DNA of 16,622 nt from JBKJZO01 sp046715235 (GCA_046715235.1 JBKJZO010000141.1:1-16622), one strand, 5' to 3'; shown: positions 1 through 6,709, numbered from the stretch's first letter. Numbers and translations: made by a program. Notes: a model not told the origin generated them from the letters alone.

Positions 1-262
1 CGCGATCGCCCTCGCGGTCGCGAGCGCCGCCCGAGACAACCCGCTGCCGCCTGGTCTCGTCGCTATCGGCGAGGTCGGCCTGGCCGGCGAGGTCCGCCGG
101 GTGAGTGGCGCGGAGCGCCGGCTGGCGGAGGCCGCCCGGCTCGGATTCACCCGCGCACTCGTTCCGATCGACTCCGGGCGCGCACCCCGCGGCATGCAGG
201 TGATCGAGGTCGAGGACCTCCGCGGCGCGCTGCTCGCGGTGGCGACGACACTGCGCACCTGA
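1..262 (+). CDS. radA: DNA repair protein RadA (Sms), C-terminal end, partial
   Basis: This is the last 86 codons of an open frame entering from the left edge (first full codon at base 2) and ending at TGA 260-262. The translation contains AIALAVASAARDNPLPPG, then AIGEVGLAGEVRRVSGAERR, then a segment reading LGFTRALVPID. This is the Lon-protease-like C-terminal domain of RadA/Sms. RadA is a RecA-like ATPase that drives branch migration of recombination intermediates. The zinc finger and ATPase core lie outside the window. The next gene on the same strand is disA; the radA-disA pair is conserved in Gram-positive bacteria, and in Bacillus subtilis RadA is known to modulate DisA's c-di-AMP synthesis. 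The two genes are 238 bases apart if disA starts at 501, so disA could be co-transcribed or have its own promoter. Confidence 0.9.
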   Translation, partial: AIALAVASAARDNPLPPGLVAIGEVGLAGEVRRVSGAERRLAEAARLGFTRALVPIDSGRAPRGMQVIEVEDLRGALLAVATTLRT

Positions 263-500
263 GACCTGACCACAGGTGTTCAACTACAAGGGCAACCTGA
301 CCTCGGCGCGTGCCGCCGGCGCGTCATGCGGCCCGATGTCCACGCGAATGCGCCAATAGTCAATAAGGTTCATGCCGGATGCAACGAAACCGCCCTTAGA
401 AACGTCTTAGGACGTAATGACTGCCGATCCGCTTCTAGACTCGCTGCCAACGCCACGGGGATCCGCTCCGTTGCGCGCTGTCGGCACGACAAGGAGCACG
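263..500. other. radA-disA intergenic region, no gene seen
   Basis: The 238 bases between radA and the preferred disA start hold no convincing gene. Bases 354-416 are clearly more A/T-rich than the surroundings and could hold a disA promoter, but no clear -35/-10 pair is visible. Bases 417-500 form an in-frame upstream extension of disA, but only about two thirds of its third codon positions are G or C and it uses rare codons such as CTA, GGA and AGG. It therefore looks like leader rather than coding sequence. A small ACCTG-ACCA-CAGGT inverted repeat near 265-280 is too short to call a terminator. Confidence 0.5.
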
Positions 501-1580
501 GTGGCCAGCCCGGAGCGCGACGACCAGCTGCTCGCAACTCTCGCAGCGGCTGCTCCGGGCACCGCGCTGCGGGACGGCCTCGAGCGCATCCTGCGCGGCA
601 ACACCGGCGGCCTGATCGTGCTCGGCTACAACAAGCAGGTCGAGGGCCTGTGCACCGGCGGCTTCGTCCTCGACGTCGACTTCTCCGCGACGCGGCTGCG
701 CGAGCTGGCCAAGATGGACGGCGCGATCGTCCTCAACGACGAGGCCACCAAGATCCTGCGCGCCGCCGTACACCTCGTGCCCGACCCCACGATCCCCACG
801 GAAGAGTCGGGCACCCGGCACCGCACCGCCGAGCGGGTCGCGAAGCAGACTGGCTATCCGGTGATCTCCGTCAGCCAGTCGATGCAGATCATCGCGCTGT
901 ACGTCGACGGCCGGCGTTACGTGCTCGACCAGAGCGCAGCGATCCTGTCGCGTGCAAACCAGGCGCTCGCCACGCTCGAGCGCTACAAGCTCCGACTCGA
1001 CGAGGTCGCCGGAACGCTCTCCGCGCTCGAAGTTGAAGACCTCGGCACGGTCAGGGATGCAGTCAGCGTGCTGCAGCGCATCGAGATGGTGCGCCGCATC
1101 GCGCGCGAGATCGTCGGCTACACCGTCGAGCTTGGCACCGACGGCCGGCTGCTGAGCCTGCAGCTCGACGAGCTGATGGCTGGCGTGGAGCAGGACCGCG
1201 AGTTGATCGTGCGCGACTACGCACCTACCACGAAGCGCAGTCGACCGGTCGAGGGCGTGCTCGCCGACCTCGATGAGCTCACGCCGGGCGAGCTGCTCGA
1301 CCTGACGGCGCTCGCGAAGGTCGTCGGTTTCCCCACGGGCGGCGACGTGCTCGACGCGCCGTGCTCGCCGCGCGGCTACCGGTTGCTGGCCAAGGTGCCG
1401 CGGCTGCCGCGGCTCGTCGTCGACCGGGTCATCGACCACTTCGGCACGCTGCAGAAACTGCTCGCGGCCAACATCGACGACCTACAAGCGGTCGACGGCG
1501 TCGGCGAGACCCGCGCCAAGAGCGTCCGCGAGGGCCTGTCCCGGCTTGCGGAGAGCTCGATTCTCGAGCGCTACGTCTGA
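501..1580 (+). CDS. disA: DisA, diadenylate cyclase and DNA integrity scanning protein
   Basis: DisA condenses two ATP into cyclic di-AMP and scans DNA for branched structures. The product (359 aa) has the DAC domain at about residues 20-140, with the catalytic DGA motif (residues 73-75, in KMDGAIVLND) and the RHR motif (106-108, in GTRHRTAERVAKQTG). A helical spine follows, then a C-terminal helix-hairpin-helix DNA-binding domain at about 322-346 (LQAVDGVGETRAKSVREGL). Length fits M. tuberculosis DisA (358 aa). The start is GTG 501 because AAGGAG lies at 491-496 and GC-rich third codon positions begin here. ATG 417 is in frame, would give 387 aa and has a weaker AGGA upstream; the Streptomyces protein (about 374 aa) lies between the two. 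The 3' end overlaps cheW on the opposite strand by 99 bases. Confidence 0.95.
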   Translation: MASPERDDQLLATLAAAAPGTALRDGLERILRGNTGGLIVLGYNKQVEGLCTGGFVLDVDFSATRLRELAKMDGAIVLNDEATKILRAAVHLVPDPTIPTEESGTRHRTAERVAKQTGYPVISVSQSMQIIALYVDGRRYVLDQSAAILSRANQALATLERYKLRLDEVAGTLSALEVEDLGTVRDAVSVLQRIEMVRRIAREIVGYTVELGTDGRLLSLQLDELMAGVEQDRELIVRDYAPTTKRSRPVEGVLADLDELTPGELLDLTALAKVVGFPTGGDVLDAPCSPRGYRLLAKVPRLPRLVVDRVIDHFGTLQKLLAANIDDLQAVDGVGETRAKSVREGLSRLAESSILERYV

Positions 1581-2000
1581 CGCGAGTTCGTCGGCGTACT
1601 CCTGCGCCATCCGGCGTACGTCGACGAGGTAGACCGGCCCGCCGTCGGAGCGAAGCACCGATTCGACGTACGCCGGCAGTGCGCCCAGCGTCGAATCGCC
1701 GGCGACAGCCTCCTCCTTGAAACCCGAGTGCGTCGCCACGTCGGTGCCGCGCTCGCAGGTGAACCCGAAACCGGCCGCGTCGCCGGTCCCGACGATCAGC
1801 ACGTCACCGCCGCCGGCGCCCGGCGACCGGCGGATGTCGATAACCGGGACGCTGACACCGCGCAGGTCGAGGATGCCGACGACCGGGGCCTTGATGCCCG
1901 GCAGGATGGCCAGCTCGGGAAGCCGCACGACCTCACGGACGTCGTCGACCCTGGTCGCGTAGTTCTGGCCGTCGAGGGTGAACGTCACGAGTTCGGACAT
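1482..2000 (-). CDS. cheW: CheW-type chemotaxis coupling protein
   Basis: CheW is the cytoplasmic scaffold joining methyl-accepting chemoreceptors to the CheA kinase. The 172-aa product has the SH3-like CheW fold in order: FTLDGQNYATRVDDVREVV (residues 7-25), then IKAPVVGILDLRGVSVPVID (36-55), which matches the family's G-(x)-LRG-x-x-PV-(I/V)-D signature, and a final strand GPVYLVDVRRM. The middle part is divergent from classical CheW. ATG at 2000 is preceded by GGGAGG at suitable spacing and lies one base after the cheR stop, so the genes are co-translated. The last ~33 residues are encoded antisense to the end of disA and look like an Ala/Leu-rich tail. No cheA or receptor gene is in the window, so the partners must be encoded elsewhere. 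Confidence 0.85.
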   Translation of the reverse strand: MSELVTFTLDGQNYATRVDDVREVVRLPELAILPGIKAPVVGILDLRGVSVPVIDIRRSPGAGGGDVLIVGTGDAAGFGFTCERGTDVATHSGFKEEAVAGDSTLGALPAYVESVLRSDGGPVYLVDVRRMAQEYADELASDVALENRALRKPGQALADALGAGLADAVDRL

Positions 2001-2001
2001 G

Positions 2002-3396
2002 TCAGGGCCTCCCGCCGGCGAGTTGCCAGCACAGATTGATCAGCTCGTCGACCCGGCGCCCGCCCATCTCGGCAGCGACATGGTCGTCAGCACTGTGCCC
2101 CAGCGTTCGCGCCGCCGCACGGTAGGCGCGCGCGGCCGCAATCGGGTCGCCCAGGCGCGCGAGCGTGCCAGCCAGCAGGAACTGCGCGAACCCTGCCCGC
2201 GGGTCGACGTACACCGCCTTGCGCAGCTCAGCCAGCGCGTCCTTGTCGCGGCCAAGGTTGGTCAACGCAAGCCCGCGCACGGTGTAGGCGTCGGCACGCA
2301 GTGGGTCGGCGCCGGTGATCTCCGCAGCCACCGTAGCTGCCTTGGTGTAGTTGCCCGCCTTGAGTGCTTCCCGGGCGTCATCGAGTGATGCAACCGCCGG
2401 TACGGCGGCCGCCGACTCCGCGCGCGGGATCGGCAGGCGCAGCCCGGCCGACTTGTCGGGGACATCCCGACGATCGGCGACTACGGTGCGCCGCGCGGCG
2501 GGCGGATCGTCCGGCGCCGTACGCCGGTCGGGCAGCACTGTGCGCTTGTCACCGACGGCCTCAGATCCAGGCAGCGCGCGGCGGTAGACGAACGCCTCAC
2601 CGAGCGAGACCAGCAGGAAGTCCTCGCTGACTTGCCAGAGCGTCTCCGAGTGACCGAGGAACAAGTAGCCGCCGGAGCACAGGGTCGCGTGCAGCCGGCT
2701 CATCAGGGCGCGCGTCGTCTCCCGAGCGAAGTAGATGGTGACGTTGCGGCACAGGACCAGGTCGGCGCCGTTGGGCGGCAGGGGCGGTGCGTCCGCGATG
2801 AGGTTGTGGTGCCTGAACTCGACCAGCTCTCGGACTTCGGGCCGGACCTCGTGCTCGTCGCCGACCGCGGTGAACCAGCGTTCGAGGGTCGGCTGGTCAA
2901 CCGGCCCCAACGAGCGGGTGCCGTACCTTCCGCGGGAGGCGGCGGCCAAGGCCTTGGTCGAGATGTCGGTGGCGATCACTTTGATGTCCCAGTCGCCGGC
3001 CGGGACCATCTCGCGCAGCAGGATCGCCAGGCTGTATGCCTCCTCCCCGGTGGAACAGCCGGCGCTCCAAACCCGGATCCGGCGCCCGTTCTTGGCCGCG
3101 TGACTGATCAGCTCAGGGACGACGTGCCGGCGCAGTGCGCGGAACTGCGGCGCGTTCCGGAAGAAGTACGTCTCGGGGATGGTCACCTCGTCGATCAGCG
3201 CCTGCAGTTCCGCGGCGCGCGGCTCGACGACGGCGGCGACGTACTCGTCCTCAGACGCGGTGCCGGTCGCGGCCATTCGCTCCGCGACGGCGTAGCTGAG
3301 TGAGTCGCGGCGGCTGACGTCGAAGACGAGCCCGGCCTTGTCGGCGAGCAGGTCGCGCAGCCGCGCAAATGCGGCGTCGGTCAGCGCGGGCTTCAT
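2002..3396 (-). CDS. cheR: CheR-type glutamate methyltransferase with C-terminal TPRs
   Basis: CheR transfers methyl groups from S-adenosylmethionine to receptor glutamates. The 464-aa product has the CheR N-terminal domain (about 1-65), the substrate-side motif ETYFFRN (75-81), the SAM-binding motif VWSAGCSTGEEAYSLA (109-124), the ATDIS strand with the ribose-binding Asp at 144, and CRNVTIYF (216-223). A charged, Pro-rich, probably disordered linker (about 274-336) with two similar RTV-x-x-DRR elements leads to tetratricopeptide repeats at about 338-435. Classical CheR is about 280 aa; TPR-extended forms occur in alternative chemosensory systems. ATG 3396 is chosen because it overlaps the cheB stop as ATGA and has GAGGCGAG upstream. 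An in-frame start at 3477 would lie deep in cheB and adds only basic, unrelated residues. Confidence 0.9.
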   Translation of the reverse strand: MKPALTDAAFARLRDLLADKAGLVFDVSRRDSLSYAVAERMAATGTASEDEYVAAVVEPRAAELQALIDEVTIPETYFFRNAPQFRALRRHVVPELISHAAKNGRRIRVWSAGCSTGEEAYSLAILLREMVPAGDWDIKVIATDISTKALAAASRGRYGTRSLGPVDQPTLERWFTAVGDEHEVRPEVRELVEFRHHNLIADAPPLPPNGADLVLCRNVTIYFARETTRALMSRLHATLCSGGYLFLGHSETLWQVSEDFLLVSLGEAFVYRRALPGSEAVGDKRTVLPDRRTAPDDPPAARRTVVADRRDVPDKSAGLRLPIPRAESAAAVPAVASLDDAREALKAGNYTKAATVAAEITGADPLRADAYTVRGLALTNLGRDKDALAELRKAVYVDPRAGFAQFLLAGTLARLGDPIAAARAYRAAARTLGHSADDHVAAEMGGRRVDELINLCWQLAGGRP

Positions 3397-4538
3397 GACT
3401 CGCCTCGAACCAGGCGCACGACTGTGGGGCCGATATCCGAAAGCGGTAGCTGGTGCTCGACGCCGCCGAGCGTCCATGCCACCGCGGGCATCCCGTAGAC
3501 CGCGCTGCTCGCCTCGTCCTGACCGATGGTGGTCGAACCGGCTTCGCGCAGCGCCTTGAGTCCGGCGGCGCCGTCCCGGCCCATCCCCGTCAGGAGTACG
3601 CCGATCGCGTCCGGTCCCAGGGCCGCCGCGATGCTCTTGAACGCGGGATCGATGCCGGGCACGTGGAACTGCCGCTCCTCCGGCTCGCAGAGAGTCACCC
3701 GCAGGTTGGGCCCGACGATGATGTTCTGCCCGCTCGGCGCCACCGATACGACGCCGCCACGCAGCTGCTTCCCCGTCGCGGCGACCTCGACGGGCAAAGG
3801 CGAGAGCGAGTCGAGCCAGGAGACGAGGCCGGGGATGAAGCCATCGGCCATGTGCTGCACGACCAGCAGGGCCGGCGCGAAGTCGGCCGGGAGTGCGCGG
3901 ATCACCTGGGCGAGAGCCTGCGGGCCACCGGTCGACGCCCCGATGGCGACCAGCCTGACCGAGACGCGGTGCGCCTCGGCAACCGCCGGACGATCGATCC
4001 CGGCAGCAAGCGGCGCGGCGGCCAGAGACGGTTGAGTAGGGACAGGCGTTCGCAGCCGGCCACGAGGATGCGTGATGACCTTGATGCGGGAGGCCGCGCG
4101 GAGCAACCGGCGCAGGTCCGTGACATGTCGCTGGTTGCGGTCGAGATCGTCCCAGTCGGGATGCGCGACGACTTCGATCGCCCCCGCCGACAGCGCGTCG
4201 AGCGCGTTACCGCCGCCGTCCGAACCGACCCCGCTCGAGTAGACGACGATCGGCGTCGGCCGGGTCGCCATGATCCGCTCGATGACCTCCAGGCCGTCCG
4301 ACACGGGCGCGTCCAGGTGCATGAGCACCGTCGCGGGACGCAGCCGCTCGACCATCGCGACCGCCTCGCGGTAGCTGCGCGCCTCACCCACCACGACGAA
4401 TTCCTCGGTCGCCTGCAGACCGCCCCGCAGCCGCCGCCGGGACGAGGCGGACTCGTCGACGAGCAGCACGGTGACGGGCACAGGCGCGCGCCCACCCTCG
4501 GAGGGCGCGACCGAGCTCAGGTGGGAGTCAGGACTCAC
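3393..4538 (-). CDS. cheB: CheB-type protein-glutamate methylesterase with degenerate receiver domain
   Basis: CheB removes methyl groups from receptor glutamates, and in classical systems it is activated by phosphorylation of its receiver domain. In this 381-aa protein the methylesterase domain (about 195-378) is intact: catalytic Ser202 in AIGASTGGP, His229 in VVQHMADG and Asp322 in LTGMGRDGAAG. The N-terminal receiver (about 22-135) is not. Acidic residues D28 and E29 and S101 are present, but the phospho-acceptor position holds His74 (VLMHLDAPVSDG aligned on VTLDVEMPGMDG) and the conserved Lys is His126 (VVAHP, normally VAKP). Phosphorylation by CheA is therefore unlikely. The start is uncertain: GTG 4538 has no clear ribosome site, and GTG 4481 is an alternative that keeps both domains. 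The stop overlaps the cheR start (ATGA). Confidence 0.88.
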   Translation of the reverse strand: MSPDSHLSSVAPSEGGRAPVPVTVLLVDESASSRRRLRGGLQATEEFVVVGEARSYREAVAMVERLRPATVLMHLDAPVSDGLEVIERIMATRPTPIVVYSSGVGSDGGGNALDALSAGAIEVVAHPDWDDLDRNQRHVTDLRRLLRAASRIKVITHPRGRLRTPVPTQPSLAAAPLAAGIDRPAVAEAHRVSVRLVAIGASTGGPQALAQVIRALPADFAPALLVVQHMADGFIPGLVSWLDSLSPLPVEVAATGKQLRGGVVSVAPSGQNIIVGPNLRVTLCEPEERQFHVPGIDPAFKSIAAALGPDAIGVLLTGMGRDGAAGLKALREAGSTTIGQDEASSAVYGMPAVAWTLGGVEHQLPLSDIGPTVVRLVRGES

Positions 4539-4545
4539 CCAAGGA

Positions 4546-4555
4546 GGGTCGACCC
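4546..4555. repeat. 10-bp palindrome GGGTCGACCC upstream of cheB
   Basis: A perfect 10-bp palindrome sits in the 51-base gap between the stop of the Rv3587c-like gene and the cheB start, 8 bases before the GTG. It might be an operator or a small RNA hairpin. It is not a terminator, because there is no T-run on either side. A palindrome this short can arise by chance in such GC-rich DNA. Confidence 0.25.
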
Positions 4556-4589
4556 GTCGAGGGATCCCCTTGAGCCCGGGTCAGCTGGC

Positions 4590-5255
4590 TCAGGCGAGCC
4601 GGAAGGCGTCGGGAGCGCTGGTGATGTCGCCGACCCGGCCGAAGACGCGGTAGTTGCCCGGCTGAGCAGCGGGCTTGGTGCCGTCGCACGGCTTGGAGCG
4701 TGTGCGCTTCCAAGTGACCTTGAACGTCTTGGTCTCTTCGGGCTTGAGCACAGTCGGGTTCGCGGCAGCCTTTGCAGCGCAGTCGTCACTGGACCAGATG
4801 CGATCCGGGCCGGACGTGACTTGCAACTCGGTCTGTGCGGGGCCGAGATCGCGAGTACACGCCGTCTTGCCGATGTTGGTCACCGTCAGCGTCAGCTCGG
4901 GCTCGACGCCCGCGGCGAAGCTCCCGGCGTTCGCCGCGGCGGTGACCTTGATCGCGGTTTTGGCACACGGCGTCGAGGGGTTGGCGGCAGCCGTCGCGCT
5001 GGGCGATGCGCTGGTCGCCGCCTTGGAGGTCGAACTGGCCGCCGGCTTCGGGCTCGTGCTCGCGCCGGGGGTGGTGCGTGCCGAGCTGGCGGCGACGCCT
5101 GAAGAAGAAGGCGTCTTCTTGCCGTCACCGCCGAATGCACACGAGCCCAGGACGTACAGGAAAAGCAGCACGCCGGCGACGACGGTGATGCGGCGGCGCC
5201 AGTAGACAGACGGCGGCAACGGCCCGCGCGGGTGTAGGAGCACGTCGCCGTCCAC
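4590..5255 (-). CDS. Membrane-anchored extracytoplasmic protein, Rv3587c-like
   Basis: The function is unknown. The 221-aa product starts with a short cytoplasmic segment (DVLLHPRGPLPPSVYWRRR, residues 4-22). One hydrophobic segment follows (about 23-41), then a Ser/Ala/Thr/Pro-rich linker (about 48-95), and a C-terminal domain (96-221) of probable beta-sandwich type with four cysteines (C97, C133, C159, C190) that could form two disulfides. This layout predicts an anchored domain outside the membrane. LGSC at residues 37-39 weakly resembles a lipobox, so a lipoprotein is an alternative. Gene order and orientation next to disA and mutY match M. tuberculosis Rv3587c, a conserved membrane protein. 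The GTG start at 5255 has no ribosome site but has TAACAT 7 bases upstream, suggesting a leaderless transcript. cheB follows after 51 bases, so the two may share a transcript. Confidence 0.85.
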   Translation of the reverse strand: MDGDVLLHPRGPLPPSVYWRRRITVVAGVLLFLYVLGSCAFGGDGKKTPSSSGVAASSARTTPGASTSPKPAASSTSKAATSASPSATAAANPSTPCAKTAIKVTAAANAGSFAAGVEPELTLTVTNIGKTACTRDLGPAQTELQVTSGPDRIWSSDDCAAKAAANPTVLKPEETKTFKVTWKRTRSKPCDGTKPAAQPGNYRVFGRVGDITSAPDAFRLA

Positions 5256-5262
5256 GCTCGCG

Positions 5263-5268
5263 ATGTTA
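5263..5268 (-). promoter_or_regulatory. Putative -10 element (TAACAT) for leaderless transcription of the Rv3587c-like gene
   Basis: Read on the minus strand, TAACAT fits the actinobacterial TANNNT -10 pattern. It ends exactly 7 bases before the GTG at 5255, the spacing expected when transcription starts at the start codon. No Shine-Dalgarno sequence is visible. The hexamer is degenerate, so this rests on position and on the mirror arrangement in front of mutY. Confidence 0.4.
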
Positions 5269-5277
5269 TCTGTCTCG

Positions 5278-5283
5278 TAGCAT
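5278..5283 (+). promoter_or_regulatory. Putative -10 element (TAGCAT) for leaderless mutY transcription
   Basis: TAGCAT fits TANNNT and ends 7 bases before the mutY GTG at 5291, which has no convincing ribosome binding site. It mirrors the element on the other strand at 5263-5268, giving back-to-back promoters within 35 bases. Confidence 0.4.
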
Positions 5284-5290
5284 CCGGAAC

Positions 5291-6154
5291 GTGACCTTGA
5301 CCACGAAGATCGTCCTGGATTGGTACAGCGCCAACGCTCGTGACCTGCCCTGGCGACGTACTCGTGGGCCCTGGCCGGTCGTCGTCAGCGAGGTGATGCT
5401 GCAGCAGACACCGGTCGCACGAGTCGTGCCGGTGTACGACGCGTGGCTGCGAAGGTGGCCGACCCCGGCGGCCTTGGCGGCCGATTCGGTGGGGGATGCG
5501 GTTCGCATGTGGGGGCGGCTGGGCTACCCGCGCCGTGCCCTGCGCCTGCACGAGCTCGCCGTCGTCGTCACCAGCCGGTACGGCGGCGTTGTACCCGACG
5601 AGCTGGAGCAGCTGCGCAAGCTGCCTGGCATCGGCTCTTACACCGCCCGCGCGGTCGCGTCGTTCGCGTTCGGCCAGCGGCATTCGGTCGTCGACGTGAA
5701 CGTTCGCCGGGTGCTCGCCCGCTGCGTCGCCGGGCAGGCGCAGGCCGGGCCGCCGCGCGAGCGCCGCGACCTCGATGCGATGGAGGCGTGGGTGCCGGCG
5801 GCTCCGGCGGCGGCCGCGGTCTTCGCCGCTGCGGTGATGGAACTCGGCGCGCTGGTGTGCACCGCACGAGCGCCCCGCTGCGGCGACTGCCCCCTCGCCG
5901 GCGGGTGCGCCTGGCAACTGGCCGGACGGCCGGCGTACGACGGCCCGCAACCGCCCGCGCAGCGCTGGGCCGGCACCGACCGGCAGGCGCGCGGCGCCCT
6001 GATGGCGGTGCTCCGCGCCACCGAGTCGCCGGTTTCCGCTGCCGAGCTGACGGCCACGTGGCCGGACGACGCGCAGCGCACCCGCGCCCTGAGCGGATTG
6101 CTGGCCGACGGCCTCGTGGCGGTCGCCGGTGTCGGCTACGCCCTGCGCGCCTGA
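5291..6154 (+). CDS. mutY: A/G-specific adenine DNA glycosylase MutY
   Basis: MutY removes adenine mispaired with 8-oxoguanine, preventing G:C to T:A changes. The 287-aa product has the HhH-GPD fold: catalytic Glu34 in VSEVMLQQT, helix-hairpin-helix LPGIGSYTARAV (111-122), catalytic Asp135 in VVDVNVRRVLAR, and a [4Fe-4S] cluster with Cys190, Cys197, Cys200 and Cys206 (spacing C-x6-C-x2-C-x5-C). It is shorter than E. coli MutY (350 aa). In place of the Nudix-like domain, the C-terminus (about 230-287) reads like a small winged helix (ARGALMAVLRATESPVSAAE onward), as in other actinobacterial MutYs as I recall them. GTG 5291 is the start because the conserved WYSANARDLPWR motif begins 10 residues later. 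The gene ends 22 bases before the convergent SRPBCC gene. Confidence 0.93.
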   Translation: MTLTTKIVLDWYSANARDLPWRRTRGPWPVVVSEVMLQQTPVARVVPVYDAWLRRWPTPAALAADSVGDAVRMWGRLGYPRRALRLHELAVVVTSRYGGVVPDELEQLRKLPGIGSYTARAVASFAFGQRHSVVDVNVRRVLARCVAGQAQAGPPRERRDLDAMEAWVPAAPAAAAVFAAAVMELGALVCTARAPRCGDCPLAGGCAWQLAGRPAYDGPQPPAQRWAGTDRQARGALMAVLRATESPVSAAELTATWPDDAQRTRALSGLLADGLVAVAGVGYALRA

Positions 6155-6176
6155 TCGCTCGGCAGCCGTGCGCTCG

Positions 6177-6701
6177 CTACGGACTGACTGTCGCGACCGC
6201 TCGACGCTTGCGCTCATCAAGGGCAATGAACATTCGGCGCAGCATCCTGACCCATGGGGACCAGCGAGCCGGCCGGCGTACCTCACCGGTAGCGCCGCGC
6301 TCGACTTTGTCGAGTAGATCCTCCAGCACGGCGTCGTGCGCCCACCGGACAACGGCCGGCCACATCAGGCGCATCCAGCCCGTCGTGTGCCCCTCGAGCA
6401 CGTGCCGGACGAGGGTCGCCGTACCTTGGGGCTCGACCTCCAGCTTGTGAGTGCCGACGAGTCCGAGTCCATCGGCGAAGCGAAATACGACTCGCCGGCC
6501 GGGGTCATATGCATCGACCGTGTACTCGACGTCGCCGTGCCCACCCACCGCGCCCACCTGCAGCGAGCGGTCGAACGCCATCTTCGGCCACAGCTCGCCC
6601 GGCCAGACTGCGTCGTCGGGGCTGGACAGGGTGTCGAGCATCGCACCCACAGTCTCTACGGGCGCCTCGATGTGGCGCTCGTGGACGTTGTAGACCTTCA
6701 T
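6177..6701 (-). CDS. SRPBCC (START/polyketide-cyclase-like) family protein
   Basis: The 174-aa product begins MKVYNVHERHIEAPVETVGA, the usual first strand of an SRPBCC/START-like hydrophobic-cavity fold. Further strands follow (GDVEYTVDAYDPGRRVVFRF, and THKLEVEPQGTATLVRHVLE), then a C-terminal helix (WAHDAVLEDLLDKVE) and a basic tail. Members bind lipids, polyketides or other hydrophobic ligands; neither ligand nor reaction can be read from the sequence. ATG 6701 is the start because GGAGG lies 5 bases upstream; ATG 6713, four codons earlier in frame, lies inside a palindromic operator and has no ribosome site. Two identical 18-bp operators precede the gene and a TetR gene lies upstream on the same strand, so it is probably repressed by that regulator and induced by a small molecule. 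Confidence 0.8.
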   Translation of the reverse strand: MKVYNVHERHIEAPVETVGAMLDTLSSPDDAVWPGELWPKMAFDRSLQVGAVGGHGDVEYTVDAYDPGRRVVFRFADGLGLVGTHKLEVEPQGTATLVRHVLEGHTTGWMRLMWPAVVRWAHDAVLEDLLDKVERGATGEVRRPARWSPWVRMLRRMFIALDERKRRAVATVSP

Positions 6702-6709
6702 CGCTGCCT

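Noticed and set aside
417..500. N-terminal extension of DisA from ATG 417
   Set aside because: Kept only as an alternative: third-position G/C drops to about two thirds, the upstream ribosome site is weak, and GTG 501 with AAGGAG gives the length of M. tuberculosis DisA.
435..1439. Minus-strand open frame (334 codons) opposite disA
   Set aside because: Antisense shadow of disA; no domain and atypical His/Glu/Arg-rich composition.
1553..1575. GCTCGA-TTC-TCGAGC inverted repeat at the end of disA
   Set aside because: Lies within conserved coding sequence for both disA and cheW, has short arms and no T-run, so it is not supported as a bidirectional terminator.
3453..5102. Plus-strand open frame (549 codons) opposite cheB and the Rv3587c-like gene
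   Set aside because: Low-complexity Arg/Gly/Asp-rich translation, crosses two real genes and their gap, and shows no recognisable domain.
4892..6352. Minus-strand open frame (486 codons) opposite mutY
   Set aside because: Overlaps the conserved mutY and the Rv3587c-like gene in another frame, with Arg/Gly/Ala-rich translation.
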